This document shows, one piece after another, positions 9,354 to 19,766 of a DNA stretch of 35,891 nucleotides. The notes under the pieces are model-generated. The model was not told where the DNA came from. It made no database searches and saw only the letters and a program-made list of their open reading frames with translations. The translations under genes were made by a program, and so were the position numbers. Source of the DNA: Kofleriaceae bacterium (lineage in GTDB: Bacteria > Myxococcota_A > Polyangia > Haliangiales > Haliangiaceae); contig JALHPV010000039.1 in assembly GCA_022842285.1 (NCBI GenBank), positions 1 through 35,891 on the forward strand, given 5' to 3'. Position 1 is the first letter of the stretch. Every line of letters starts with the position of its first letter.

Positions 9354-12128
9354 CTACGCGTCGGCCCAGTTGGCCGCGATCCCGATGTCGACCTCGAGCG
9401 GCACGGCGAGCTGATAGACGCGCTCCATCTCGTCCTTCAGCGCGGCGCCGACGGTCTCCGCGATCGCGGGTGGCGACTCGAACACGAGCTCGTCGTGCAC
9501 GGTGAGCAGCATCTTGACCGGCCACTTCTCGGCGGCGATGCGCTTGCTCGTCGCGAGCATGGCGAGCTTGATGATGTCGGCGCCGGCGCCCTGCATGGGG
9601 GTGTTTTGCGCGACGCGTTCGGCGGCATGCCGTGCCTGCGGCGACTTCGACATGAGGTTCGCGATCGGACGCCACCGGCCGAGCAACGTGCGCGCCCCGC
9701 CCTGCGCTCGCGCCAGCGCGACGATGTCGTCCATGAACTTGTGGATGGTCGGGAAGCGCTGGAAGTACGCGCGCGAGTACTGCGCGGCCTGCTGCCGGGT
9801 GATCTCGAGCGTGCGCGCGAGGCCGAAATCGCTCTGACCGTACGAGAGGCCGTAGTTGACGGCCTTGGCGATGCGGCGCTGCTCGGGCGTGACCGCGTCG
9901 CGCGCGACATCGAAGACCTGCGACGCGGTCTCGGTGTGCACGTCCACTCGATCGCGGAACGCGGCCCCGAGCTTCGGATCGCCCGAGAGGTGCGCGAGGA
10001 TGCGGAGCTCGATCTGCGAATAGTCGGCCGCGATCAGCACGTGGCCCGGCGCGGCGATGAAGCCCTTGCGGATCCGCATCCCGAGCTCGCTGCGGATGGG
10101 GATGTTCTGGAGGTTCGGATCCTGCGACGAGATGCGGCCCGTCTCGGCGACGACCTGGTTGAACGTCGTGTGAACGCGGCCCGTCTTGGGATCGACGAGC
10201 GGCGGGAGCGCGTCGAGGTAGGTGCCCTTGAGCTTGCTGATCTCGCGGTGCTCGAGGATGGGCTTGATGATCGGATGCGCGTCGATCAGCGCCTCGAGGG
10301 TCTCGGCCTCCGTCGACCACCCCGTCTTCGTACGACGCACGCCCTTCGTGTCCAGGCCGAGCTTGTCGAACAAGAGCTCGCCTAGCTGCTTGGGTGACCC
10401 GATGTTGAAGTCCTGGCCGGCGGCCTCGTAGACGACCCGCTCTAGCTCGGCGAGCTTCGCGCCCACCTCGGCCGAGAGCTTCTGGAAGTGCGGAACATCG
10501 ATATGGATCCCGATCCGCTCGATGTCGGCGAGGAGCAGCGCGACGGGGAGCTCGACCTGGCGGTACAGCGCATCGAGTCCGCTCGCGGCCAGGCGCTTCG
10601 GCAGCTCGTCGGCGACGGAGAGCACCGCATGCACGATCGCCCCGGCCCACGGCGCCGCGCGCTCCACGGCCACACTCTCGAGGGACGCCTGCGTGTACGA
10701 CTTGGCCTTGCCCGCGATCGTCGCGCGCTTCGGCAGCACCACGCCCGCGAGGCGCTCGGCCACCGCCTCCCCCGGCTCGGCTTCCGCCGTCGGATCGAGC
10801 AAGAACGCAGCGAGCATCGTGTCGTCGACGATGCCGTTCACCCGCACGTGGATGCCCGCGAGCGTCCGCACGAGGGTCTTCGCGTCGTGGACGATCTTCG
10901 AGATGGCGGGATCGGCCAGCACATCGAAGAGCGGAATGAGGTCACTCGGCGGCGGTGGAGCCGGAGCGCCGATGTAGCGATGCCCGATGGGGACGTACGC
11001 AGGCGGCTGCCCCGGCACGGCGATCGCGAGGGCGACGAGCCCTGCCCGCTCGGGCCGCTCCGGGTCGACCTCGGCGAGGATGGCCACCTTGCCTGCGGCC
11101 CGCGCGCTCTCGGCCAGCTCGCGGATGGCGGCGCCACCAATGATGCGGGTGTCCTCGGTCGGGGCCGTCGTGGCAACGACCGCCTTCGTCTCCGGCGCCG
11201 GCACGATCTCGACGCCTTCCTCGGGCGGCATGCGCATCTTCACCTTGTCGACGAGGAGCTGGAACTCGAGCTCCGTGAACAGGTCGAAGAGCCCCTTCAG
11301 ATTCCAGTCACGCACGACGAGATCCTCGAGGGCGATCGGCAGCGGCACGTCGCGGCGTAGCTCCACCAGCTGGCGCGAGACCTTGATGCGCGCGAGCTGC
11401 TCGGGGTCGCCGAACGGCTGCTTGATCTGGATGCGCGGCACCACGGGGTTCTGCTCGATGAGCGCATCAAGCGAGCCGTACTTCTCCAGGAGGCCGGCCG
11501 CCGTCTTGTCACCGACACCGCGGATGCCGGGGATGTTGTCGCTGGTGTCCCCGACGAGGGCGAGGAAGTCCGGGATCTTCTCGGGCGGCACGCCCATCTT
11601 CTTGATGACTTCTTCGCGCGTGTACGTCTTCTGGTGGAGGGCGTCGATCATCGTCACGCCCTCGCCCACCATCTGCATGATGTCCTTGTCGGCGCTGTAG
11701 ATGACGACCTCCCAGCCCTTGGCACGCGCCTGCTCGACGAGCGTCGCGATGACGTCGTCCGCCTCGACGCGGGGCACGGTGATCACCGGCCAGCCGAGCC
11801 CGTCGACGATCTTCGGGAAGTACTCCATCTGGACCTGGAGCTCGTCGGGGGGGGCCTTCCGGGTCGCCTTGTACTCGGGGTACAGCTCCGCCCGGTAGGA
11901 CTTCTCCTCCCCGCCCTTGTGGTCGAACACCACGGCCATGCGGGCCGGCTGGTTGTCCTCCTCGAGGCGCATCAGCATCCGCGCGAACACGTAGAGGGCG
12001 CCCGTGGGCATGCCCTCGCTCGTGGACAGGCGGACCTCACGGCGTTCGCCGCGAGACACGTTCATCAGGCCGTAGTGCGCCCGGAAGATGTAACCGTGGC
12101 CATCAACGATGTAGAGCCGCTCCGGCAC
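9354..12128 (-). CDS. polA: DNA polymerase I
   Basis: 924 residues, normal length for Pol I. It fills gaps and removes RNA primers during replication and repair. The 5' nuclease domain (about 1-290) has VDGHGYIFRAHYG, EADDVIA, SADKDIMQM and GDTSDNIPGIRGVGDKTA. The middle domain (about 330-510) has the 3'-5' exonuclease fold position, but its catalytic acids are not visible (AILAEVDPE where DxE is expected, HDAKTLVRTL and VERAAPWAG for the later motifs), so proofreading is probably lost. The polymerase domain carries motif A DYSQIELRIL (D702), motif B KAVNYGLSYG (Tyr759, where E. coli has Phe762) and motif C TVHDELVFE (D879). The GTG start at 12128 begins at the conserved N-terminus (PERLYIVDGHG). 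plsX starts 39 bases away on the other strand. Confidence 0.97.
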   Translation of the reverse strand: MPERLYIVDGHGYIFRAHYGLMNVSRGERREVRLSTSEGMPTGALYVFARMLMRLEEDNQPARMAVVFDHKGGEEKSYRAELYPEYKATRKAPPDELQVQMEYFPKIVDGLGWPVITVPRVEADDVIATLVEQARAKGWEVVIYSADKDIMQMVGEGVTMIDALHQKTYTREEVIKKMGVPPEKIPDFLALVGDTSDNIPGIRGVGDKTAAGLLEKYGSLDALIEQNPVVPRIQIKQPFGDPEQLARIKVSRQLVELRRDVPLPIALEDLVVRDWNLKGLFDLFTELEFQLLVDKVKMRMPPEEGVEIVPAPETKAVVATTAPTEDTRIIGGAAIRELAESARAAGKVAILAEVDPERPERAGLVALAIAVPGQPPAYVPIGHRYIGAPAPPPPSDLIPLFDVLADPAISKIVHDAKTLVRTLAGIHVRVNGIVDDTMLAAFLLDPTAEAEPGEAVAERLAGVVLPKRATIAGKAKSYTQASLESVAVERAAPWAGAIVHAVLSVADELPKRLAASGLDALYRQVELPVALLLADIERIGIHIDVPHFQKLSAEVGAKLAELERVVYEAAGQDFNIGSPKQLGELLFDKLGLDTKGVRRTKTGWSTEAETLEALIDAHPIIKPILEHREISKLKGTYLDALPPLVDPKTGRVHTTFNQVVAETGRISSQDPNLQNIPIRSELGMRIRKGFIAAPGHVLIAADYSQIELRILAHLSGDPKLGAAFRDRVDVHTETASQVFDVARDAVTPEQRRIAKAVNYGLSYGQSDFGLARTLEITRQQAAQYSRAYFQRFPTIHKFMDDIVALARAQGGARTLLGRWRPIANLMSKSPQARHAAERVAQNTPMQGAGADIIKLAMLATSKRIAAEKWPVKMLLTVHDELVFESPPAIAETVGAALKDEMERVYQLAVPLEVDIGIAANWADA

Positions 12129-12167
12129 GCGGCGCACCCTATCGCATCCATGGCAAGATGCGAGCGC
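12129..12167. promoter_or_regulatory. 39-bp divergent gap between polA and plsX
   Basis: Only 39 bases separate the polA GTG and the plsX ATG on opposite strands. Two complete non-overlapping promoters with leaders cannot fit, so at least one promoter must overlap the other gene's coding region, or one transcript is nearly leaderless. No clear -10/-35 boxes or Shine-Dalgarno sites were recognised here. Confidence 0.35.
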
Positions 12168-13196
12168 ATGCACCGCATCGTCGTCGACGCCATGGGAGGC
12201 GACCACGCTCCGGACGAGATTGTCCGAGGCGCGGCCGAGGCGTCGCTATCGCTCCCCGGGGCCGAAATCATTCTGGTGGGCGATGCCAAGGCGCTCGGGC
12301 GACTGTTGCCCAGCATGCGCCACGACGGCGCGCGCGTCCGCGTGGAGAACGCGGCGAGCTACGTCGACATGGACGAGAAGCCCGGCGAGGCCCTCGCCGC
12401 CAAGCCCGATGCGTCGATCCTCGTGGCCGCCAAGCTGGTCGCGGCCGGCGAAGGCGACGCCCTGGTCTCGGCGGGCAACACCGGGGCGAGCGTCCTGGCC
12501 TGTGCGAAGCAATGGAAGCTCCTGCCCGGGGTGAAGAAGGCGGCGCTGGCCGCGGTCTATCCGACGGAGCTGCGGCGCGGCGAGAAGGACGATCCATTCT
12601 CGCTGATCCTCGATGTCGGAGCGACGGTCGAGGCGACTGCCGAGGACCTCGTCGGCTTCGCGGTGATGGGCTCGGCCTACGCCAAGCTGGTCTCGAGCAA
12701 CAAGCGCCCGCGCGTGGCCCTCCTGTCCAACGGCACCGAGCCCAACAAGGGCCCGGCGTCGATCGTCGGGGCGCACCAGTCCCTCCTGGCGGCGGCCGAC
12801 ATCAACTTCATCGGCAACATCGAGGGCCTCGACATCCCGCGCGGCGTCGCCGACGTCGTGGTGACCGCCGGCTTCACGGGCAACGTGGTGCTGAAGATGC
12901 TCGAGGGCGTCTCGGAGACCGTCGTGCGGCTCGCCCGATATGCGCACAAGGAGCGCCTCGCGTGGCGCCTGGGCCTCATCGCGCTCTCCTCGGCGATCGA
13001 CCAGCTGAAGTCGATCACGGACTGGCAGCAGTACGGCGGGGCTCCCCTGCTCGGCTTCGCGCACCCGTTCATCAAGGCGCACGGTCGCAGCAATGCCCGC
13101 GCGGTGACGAACGCGATCAAGGTCGCCCACAAGGCGCTGTCAGGCGACCTGTGTGGTGCGATCGCGAAGACGATGAACGAGCTAGGAGCCACCTAG
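12168..13196 (+). CDS. plsX: Phosphate acyltransferase PlsX
   Basis: 342 residues, typical of PlsX, a peripheral membrane enzyme that converts acyl-ACP plus phosphate to acyl-phosphate, the acyl donor for PlsY in phosphatidic acid synthesis. The start HRIVVDAMGGDHAPDEIV is the family N-terminus. Other conserved pieces are DALVSAGNTGA, VALLSNGTEPNKG, FIGNIEGLDIPRG and DVVVTAGFTGNVVLKMLEG, and the C-terminal GGAPLLGF. The ATG at 12168 is chosen because it lies right at the family N-terminus; an in-frame ATG at 12150 would add six residues. The usual fabH partner does not follow; instead a HAD phosphatase gene begins on the next base. Confidence 0.96.
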   Translation: MHRIVVDAMGGDHAPDEIVRGAAEASLSLPGAEIILVGDAKALGRLLPSMRHDGARVRVENAASYVDMDEKPGEALAAKPDASILVAAKLVAAGEGDALVSAGNTGASVLACAKQWKLLPGVKKAALAAVYPTELRRGEKDDPFSLILDVGATVEATAEDLVGFAVMGSAYAKLVSSNKRPRVALLSNGTEPNKGPASIVGAHQSLLAAADINFIGNIEGLDIPRGVADVVVTAGFTGNVVLKMLEGVSETVVRLARYAHKERLAWRLGLIALSSAIDQLKSITDWQQYGGAPLLGFAHPFIKAHGRSNARAVTNAIKVAHKALSGDLCGAIAKTMNELGAT

Positions 13197-14351
13197 GTGG
13201 CCAGGCGGTCGCTGTTCGAGCGCGTCGCGCGGCTATCGACGCTCCCGGTGCGCGTCGGCGAGCGCATCGGCCTCTTCGATCACGTCCCGCCCGGGCTCCC
13301 CGACGGGGCCCCGCCGCCCAAGCACACCTTCCGCTGGGACCTCGACAAGACGTACCTGCGGACGGAGTTCGACTCGTTCGCCGACCTCGCGAAGAGCGCC
13401 TTCGAGACCGCCGCGGACAAGTCGGCGTTTCCGGGCTCGCCAGCGCTCCTGCGCTCGCTCCGGCAGGACGGCCATCGCATCTGTATCGTCTCGGGATCTC
13501 CCACGCAGATGCGCCAGGTGCTCACGGCGAAGCTCGCCCTCGACGGCGTCGAGTTCGACGAGTTCGTCCTGAAGAACAACCTGAAGAACATCCTGCGCGG
13601 CCGGTTCCGTTCGATGCGCGCGCAGATTCCCTACAAGCTGCCGGCGATGCTGCGCTCGCGGATCGGCGCGACGGCCCCCGCGGAGACCCTGTTCGGCGAC
13701 GACGCCGAGGCCGACGCGATCATCTATTGCCTCTACGCCGACATCTGCGCCGGGCGCGTCTCGTTGCAAGACCTCGAGCGCGTGCTCGAGGCCTCGCGGG
13801 CCTACGACGACGACGCGGCGATCGTGCTCGACTTCGCGCGGCGCGTCCCCAAGGGCGATGCGGTGCGCCGGATGTTCATCCACCTCGATCGCAAGAGCCC
13901 GTCGCTGCCGTTCCGCCGCTTCGGGCGCCGCCTCGTGCCGGTGTTCAACTATTTCCAGGCGGCGCTGGTGCTCTACGCCGACGGCGTGCTCACCGCGCGG
14001 CAGGTGATCTTCGTCGCCCTCGAGATGCTGGACTCCAAGCAGTACGAGCTGGGGCACCTCGCGACGAGCCTGCAGGACATGATGCGCCGCGGCCGCATGA
14101 CCCGCGAAGACGCCCTCCGCCTGGTGGCCGACGCGACCGAAGCGGCCGCCTCGGGGGCCCTCGCCGAGCGCTCCGACCTGCCGCCCTTCGAGACGATGGC
14201 CGAGGCCTTCCGCGCCCGCGTGCGCTCGCTGGGTAACGCCGAGCCGCCGGCCTGGGACCCGGAGGAGCCGCTCGATTACGTCCGGCTCGTCGACGAGGAG
14301 CACGAGCACCGGCGTACCCGCCGCAAGGCCGGGCTCTCCGGCGCCGGCTAG
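13197..14351 (+). CDS. HAD-superfamily phosphatase, App1/LNS2-like
   Basis: 384 residues. The GTG start is the base directly after the plsX TAG, so translation is probably coupled. HAD motifs: motif I WDLDKTYL (D48 and D50), motif II VSGSP, a motif III Lys candidate in KNNLKNIL, and motif IV GDDAEADAI. The spacing and the PGSPALLRSL segment resemble the App1 phosphatidate phosphatase (DUF2183/LNS2) fold. The C-terminal ~200 residues, including a hydrophobic stretch around VPVFNYFQAALVLYADGVL, have no family I recognise. Context beside plsX suggests a phosphatidate or lysophospholipid phosphatase acting in membrane lipid synthesis, but the substrate is inferred. Confidence 0.75.
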   Translation: MARRSLFERVARLSTLPVRVGERIGLFDHVPPGLPDGAPPPKHTFRWDLDKTYLRTEFDSFADLAKSAFETAADKSAFPGSPALLRSLRQDGHRICIVSGSPTQMRQVLTAKLALDGVEFDEFVLKNNLKNILRGRFRSMRAQIPYKLPAMLRSRIGATAPAETLFGDDAEADAIIYCLYADICAGRVSLQDLERVLEASRAYDDDAAIVLDFARRVPKGDAVRRMFIHLDRKSPSLPFRRFGRRLVPVFNYFQAALVLYADGVLTARQVIFVALEMLDSKQYELGHLATSLQDMMRRGRMTREDALRLVADATEAAASGALAERSDLPPFETMAEAFRARVRSLGNAEPPAWDPEEPLDYVRLVDEEHEHRRTRRKAGLSGAG

Positions 14352-14365
14352 TCCCCGGTCGGAGG

Positions 14366-14380
14366 ACTAGCAGTGCTAGT
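14366..14380. promoter_or_regulatory. 15-bp palindrome upstream of the NtrC-type regulator
   Basis: ACTAGCA-G-TGCTAGT is a perfect inverted repeat with 7-base arms ending 11 bases before the response regulator ATG. It is AT-richer than its surroundings, so it may be a protein-binding site, possibly autoregulatory. Only one copy was seen. Confidence 0.3.
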
Positions 14381-14391
14381 GTCCCTGCGTC

Positions 14392-15798
<1,407 letters not shown>

Positions 15799-15844
15799 CG
15801 CGTCGCACCCCGGCCAGCGCCCGTCAGGCGGTTTGGACTTGGGC

Positions 15845-15859
15845 GGGAGCGCGGTTTGC
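15845..15859 (+). promoter_or_regulatory. Weak sigma-54-like -24/-12 element
   Basis: GGGAGCGCGGTTTGC has GG and GC separated by exactly 10 bases and keeps the TTGC of the -12 box, just after an NtrC-type gene. Against it, the start site it predicts lies only a few bases before the ATG at 15876, and such matches are easy to find by chance in GC-rich DNA. Confidence 0.2.
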
Positions 15860-15875
15860 GTATTCTCGCCCGGCA

Positions 15876-16658
<783 letters not shown>

Positions 16659-16670
16659 CGCTCCCGCGCG

Positions 16671-17684
16671 ATGCGCCGCCTGTTCGCCCTGTTCCTGCTG
16701 ATCGGTTGCGGTAAGAGCGAATCGTCCAGGCCGCCACCGACGCCGGTCGCGCCCCCGCCGAGCCCGCCCTCGAAGGCCAACGCGCACGCGGATGCGGGCG
16801 ACGCCAAGGCCCTGCCCGCGTCCGGCATGGTGTGCCGCGGAACCAAGGTCCACGTGTGGACCGAGGACGACACGGTGGGACCGCTGCGCGCGATTCGCCC
16901 CACCCCCGGTCGAGACGGTCAGGTCTACGAGACGTACGAGAGCGTGCACTCGCTGACGCCCGGCGGGAAGCCGGTGAAGTACCAGGCCGGGGGCAAGTCT
17001 CCTCGCGTGTTCATCACCGATGGAACGTCGCTGCTCGTCCAAGCCTCCGAGACGCGCGTCGACGTGTTCCGCGACGGTGCGTGGAAGGAGGTCACGCTGC
17101 CGAGCCCGATCCTCGAGGTGCAGGCCGCCGAGGCGGGAGCCGACTGGTGGATCGCCGGTGGCGACGTGCTGCTCCGGGTGACCGCTGCCGGTGCGGTGGA
17201 GCCCGTCGCGACGCCGAAGGGTACGGTGCGAGGGATCCTGCCCGTCGGGGATGTGCTGTGGGCGGTCACGACGCGCGACACGGGTGGCACGTCCACGGTC
17301 GGCTTCTCCCGGCGCGACGCCACAGGCTCGTTCACGCACGTGGTCGAGCTGCCGGACTCCACGACCGATCATGCGCAGCACGCGATCGGCCCGAACCGCG
17401 CGGCCATTCTCCTGACCGTCACCAAGCGCCCCGGGGGGCTGTATCTGATCGACGCGACCAACCCGCCGGCGAAGATCGCCGACGGAGTCGAGGCGCTCGG
17501 CACGTTCGACGCCGCGGGCCGCCTCTGGTACCGCACGCCGACCGCCATCGTCGCCCGCGCCGCGGACGGGACGGTCACGGAGTACGCGATCGCGAGCAAA
17601 CCCATGTTCGAGGGCCCGCTCGGGTCGATCTGTTACCCGTTCGGCGGCGGCTTCGCCAGGCTGCCGCGGGCGGGCTCGCGGTAG
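16671..17684 (+). CDS. Lipoprotein of unknown function, propeller-like
   Basis: 337 residues. MRRLFALFLLIGC is a signal with lipobox LIGC, followed by a Pro/Ala/Asp linker (about 20-45). The rest is a string of short beta-type segments with W, G and D turns (VRGILPVGDVLWAVTTRDT, GGLYLIDATNPPAKIADGV, ALGTFDAAGRLWYRTPTAIVARA), as in beta-propeller proteins. No catalytic motif was recognised. It follows the previous lipoprotein after 12 bases in the same direction, so the two are probably co-transcribed. It converges on the metallo-beta-lactamase-fold gene with 3 bases between stops. Confidence 0.72.
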   Translation: MRRLFALFLLIGCGKSESSRPPPTPVAPPPSPPSKANAHADAGDAKALPASGMVCRGTKVHVWTEDDTVGPLRAIRPTPGRDGQVYETYESVHSLTPGGKPVKYQAGGKSPRVFITDGTSLLVQASETRVDVFRDGAWKEVTLPSPILEVQAAEAGADWWIAGGDVLLRVTAAGAVEPVATPKGTVRGILPVGDVLWAVTTRDTGGTSTVGFSRRDATGSFTHVVELPDSTTDHAQHAIGPNRAAILLTVTKRPGGLYLIDATNPPAKIADGVEALGTFDAAGRLWYRTPTAIVARAADGTVTEYAIASKPMFEGPLGSICYPFGGGFARLPRAGSR

Positions 17685-17687
17685 TCG

Positions 17688-18650
17688 CTACTCGATGACG
17701 ATCGGCTTCCACCGCTCGGGCGTCGTCACCACGGTGGACGGTGCGCACGCATGGATCTCCGCCTCGAAGGCCGCCAGATCCGCCCGCGTCTCGGCGTCGA
17801 GGGGCGGCGTCGGCTCCAAGGGCTCGCGCCAGGCGTCGAAGTGCGTCGTCAGCACGTGCGCCGGAGAGCCAGTCGCGCGCATGAGCCGACACGAGTAGTC
17901 GTACAGCTCCTGCCGCAGCCCCGTCGCGACGATGGCGATGTCGGGCGTGAGCCCCACCAGCTCGCGCTCGATGTAGTTCGCCGTGGAGAGCACCAGCACC
18001 TCGTGGCCGCCGATGCGAATCAGGTAGCCGAAGGTGCCGCCGGCGGCAAAGCCGTCGAACGTCAGCGGCAGCTTCGGGTCCGCGGCGATCTCCGTGCGCT
18101 GACCATCCCAGTGCTTCTCGTCGAGCGCACTGTGCAGGCTCGGGAGCACGCGCACCGAAACCGCCCCGAAGTCGTAGTCCTCGCCGCCCTGCACCGGAAT
18201 CACGCGGTCCTCCGGCATGCCGACCGCGCGCGCGTACCGGGTCGTGCTGATCGATCCCATGATCTGCGCGCCCGACTTGAGGGCCACGGCCGGGGCGTCG
18301 AGCAGGTGGTCGACGTGCGAATGCCCGACGACCACGAGGTCCGCCTTCGCGGGGGCATGCTTGGCCACCGCGGCCGGATCGCTCGCCATCGCGGCATCGA
18401 GCGTGGGCCGCGAGAAGTACGGATCGACGAGCACCGTGGTCGTGCCGTCGGTGATCTGCCAGCCCGCGACGCCGAGGTACGTCAGCGTCAGCGGCTTCCG
18501 CGGAGTGCGCGGGGTGCCTCGGGACGGTGCCGTCCCTGCGTCCTGCGCCGCGACGGCGCTGCCCGCGCCGGTGGCCACGGAGTCGAGCTTCGAGGCGGAC
18601 GTCGAGCACGCACTCGCCGCTGCGATCAGGCCTAGCCATAGCCGCTTCAT
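17688..18650 (-). CDS. Metallo-beta-lactamase-fold lipoprotein hydrolase
   Basis: 320 residues. MKRLWLGLIAAASAC gives a lipoprotein signal (lipobox ASAC), then a variable linker of about 35 residues. The hydrolase domain starts at LTLTYLGVAGWQITDGTTTVLVDPYFSR and carries the metal site GHSHVDHLLDAP (HxHxDH); LPSLHSA and TTHFDAW are probable later metal ligands. This resembles the UlaG/NAPE-PLD-like branch of the fold. The substrate cannot be told from the sequence; an envelope phospholipid or N-acyl lipid is one possibility because the enzyme is lipid-anchored. ATG 18650 is chosen because the signal begins there; sequence further upstream is a shadow of the divergent region. Confidence 0.85.
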   Translation of the reverse strand: MKRLWLGLIAAASACSTSASKLDSVATGAGSAVAAQDAGTAPSRGTPRTPRKPLTLTYLGVAGWQITDGTTTVLVDPYFSRPTLDAAMASDPAAVAKHAPAKADLVVVGHSHVDHLLDAPAVALKSGAQIMGSISTTRYARAVGMPEDRVIPVQGGEDYDFGAVSVRVLPSLHSALDEKHWDGQRTEIAADPKLPLTFDGFAAGGTFGYLIRIGGHEVLVLSTANYIERELVGLTPDIAIVATGLRQELYDYSCRLMRATGSPAHVLTTHFDAWREPLEPTPPLDAETRADLAAFEAEIHACAPSTVVTTPERWKPIVIE

Positions 18651-18660
18651 GGCAGCGAGT

Positions 18661-18831
18661 ATGGTCCAACACGCGATGCCCCGCGCGGTGGGGTGCACCG
18701 GCGCACCGGGCACGTCCACGTTCGAGGACAACGCGCTCGTTCTGATCGATGGGATGGGCTTCCCGGGCACCGAGCGGATGGGGCACACTTTCCGCATGAC
18801 GACCACCATCGACTGCCTGGTCGTTCCGTGA
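18661..18831 (+). CDS. Possible small protein (56 aa) coupled to the next lipoprotein gene
   Basis: An ATG-to-TGA frame of 56 codons fills the gap between two divergent lipoprotein genes. Nearly all its third positions are G or C, as in the real genes around it, and its TGA overlaps the GTG of the next gene (GTGA), a coupling pattern used elsewhere in the window. The peptide includes FEDNALVLIDGMGFP and ends MTTTIDCLVVP; it has no signal, membrane helix or family I recognise. A shorter version could start at the ATG at 18797. It could equally be an untranslated leader, so the call is tentative. Confidence 0.3.
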   Translation: MVQHAMPRAVGCTGAPGTSTFEDNALVLIDGMGFPGTERMGHTFRMTTTIDCLVVP

Positions 18832-19739
18832 CGGGCACGGCCTCCAGGCTTGCGGCAGCCCTGTTCGTCGTCGGATGTGGCGGCCCGACGACGGATCCGG
18901 TCGCGCCGAGGACCGGCCCGGGTGCGGCAGTGCAGGACGAGGTGGCGCAGGAGAGCTCGATGACGGCAGAGCAGCGGAATGCGATGCAGCCTCTGCTGCT
19001 GAACTACGGATCGGGGTGGGGCCTCGAGGTGCTCGAGCGGCACTACACGATCGCGGTCGAGGAGACGCCCGCCGAGTACATGATGACGCTGACCGCGCGC
19101 GGCGCCTCGGGTGTCACCGGGGTCCGTCGCCTGGGCAAGCAGGGCGCATTCACCGGCGAGCAGCCGCAGGTGCCAGGCGGGGCCACGCTGACGCCCGCGC
19201 AGCAGACCGAGGCCGAGGACATCATCCGCGGCACCAAGACCATCTGGATGGTGACGCGTGAGGGTCGCGCCGAGCCGGTCGATGTCACACAGGGGGTCCC
19301 CGCACTCAACGCCACCCGCGCCCGCGAGTCACGACTGCGCGGGGGGCGGGCCGTGCTGTACGGGCGCGAGGACGAGTCCACGATCGTCGCGGTCGTCGTC
19401 GATCTCGCTACGCGCGCGATCACGGAGGTCACGTGGCACGAGATCCCGCCGAACGACGCCGGGCTCGTGCCGGCCGCGGACATCACCGCGATCGACGAGG
19501 CGATGCGCATGCATGGTGACTTCGGCGTCTACGGCAACGTGACCCCGGGCCTCGACGCGCTCGCGAAGGACTTCGGCATCACGCTGCGGAAGGATGGGGG
19601 CACCTACCAGGTCGGCGTGTTCCCTCGCGACGGCATGGGGCACGAGCTCTCGTTCACGGTCGATCTCGCGGCGCGGACGATCGGCAACATGGCGGCCGGT
19701 CATAGCGTCGAGATGCCGGCGCCTGACGACCAGCACTGA
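18828..19739 (+). CDS. Lipoprotein of unknown function
   Basis: 303 residues from a GTG at 18828, chosen because the signal TGTASRLAAALFVVGC with lipobox VVGC starts there. The upstream in-frame sequence is His/Arg-rich and not protein-like. The mature protein is alpha/beta mixed with many charged residues; recognisable pieces are SMTAEQRNAMQPLLLNYGSGWGL, LYGREDESTIVAVVVDLATRAITEVTWHEIPP and LSFTVDLAARTIGNMAAGHSV, two similar '(V)VDLA-R-I' strands that hint at an internal duplication of about 120 residues in the second half. No catalytic motif was found. It converges on the RCC1-like gene with 27 bases between. Confidence 0.7.
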   Translation: MTGTASRLAAALFVVGCGGPTTDPVAPRTGPGAAVQDEVAQESSMTAEQRNAMQPLLLNYGSGWGLEVLERHYTIAVEETPAEYMMTLTARGASGVTGVRRLGKQGAFTGEQPQVPGGATLTPAQQTEAEDIIRGTKTIWMVTREGRAEPVDVTQGVPALNATRARESRLRGGRAVLYGREDESTIVAVVVDLATRAITEVTWHEIPPNDAGLVPAADITAIDEAMRMHGDFGVYGNVTPGLDALAKDFGITLRKDGGTYQVGVFPRDGMGHELSFTVDLAARTIGNMAAGHSVEMPAPDDQH

Positions 19740-19766
19740 CCCGTACCGACGAAGTGCCCGGTCGGG

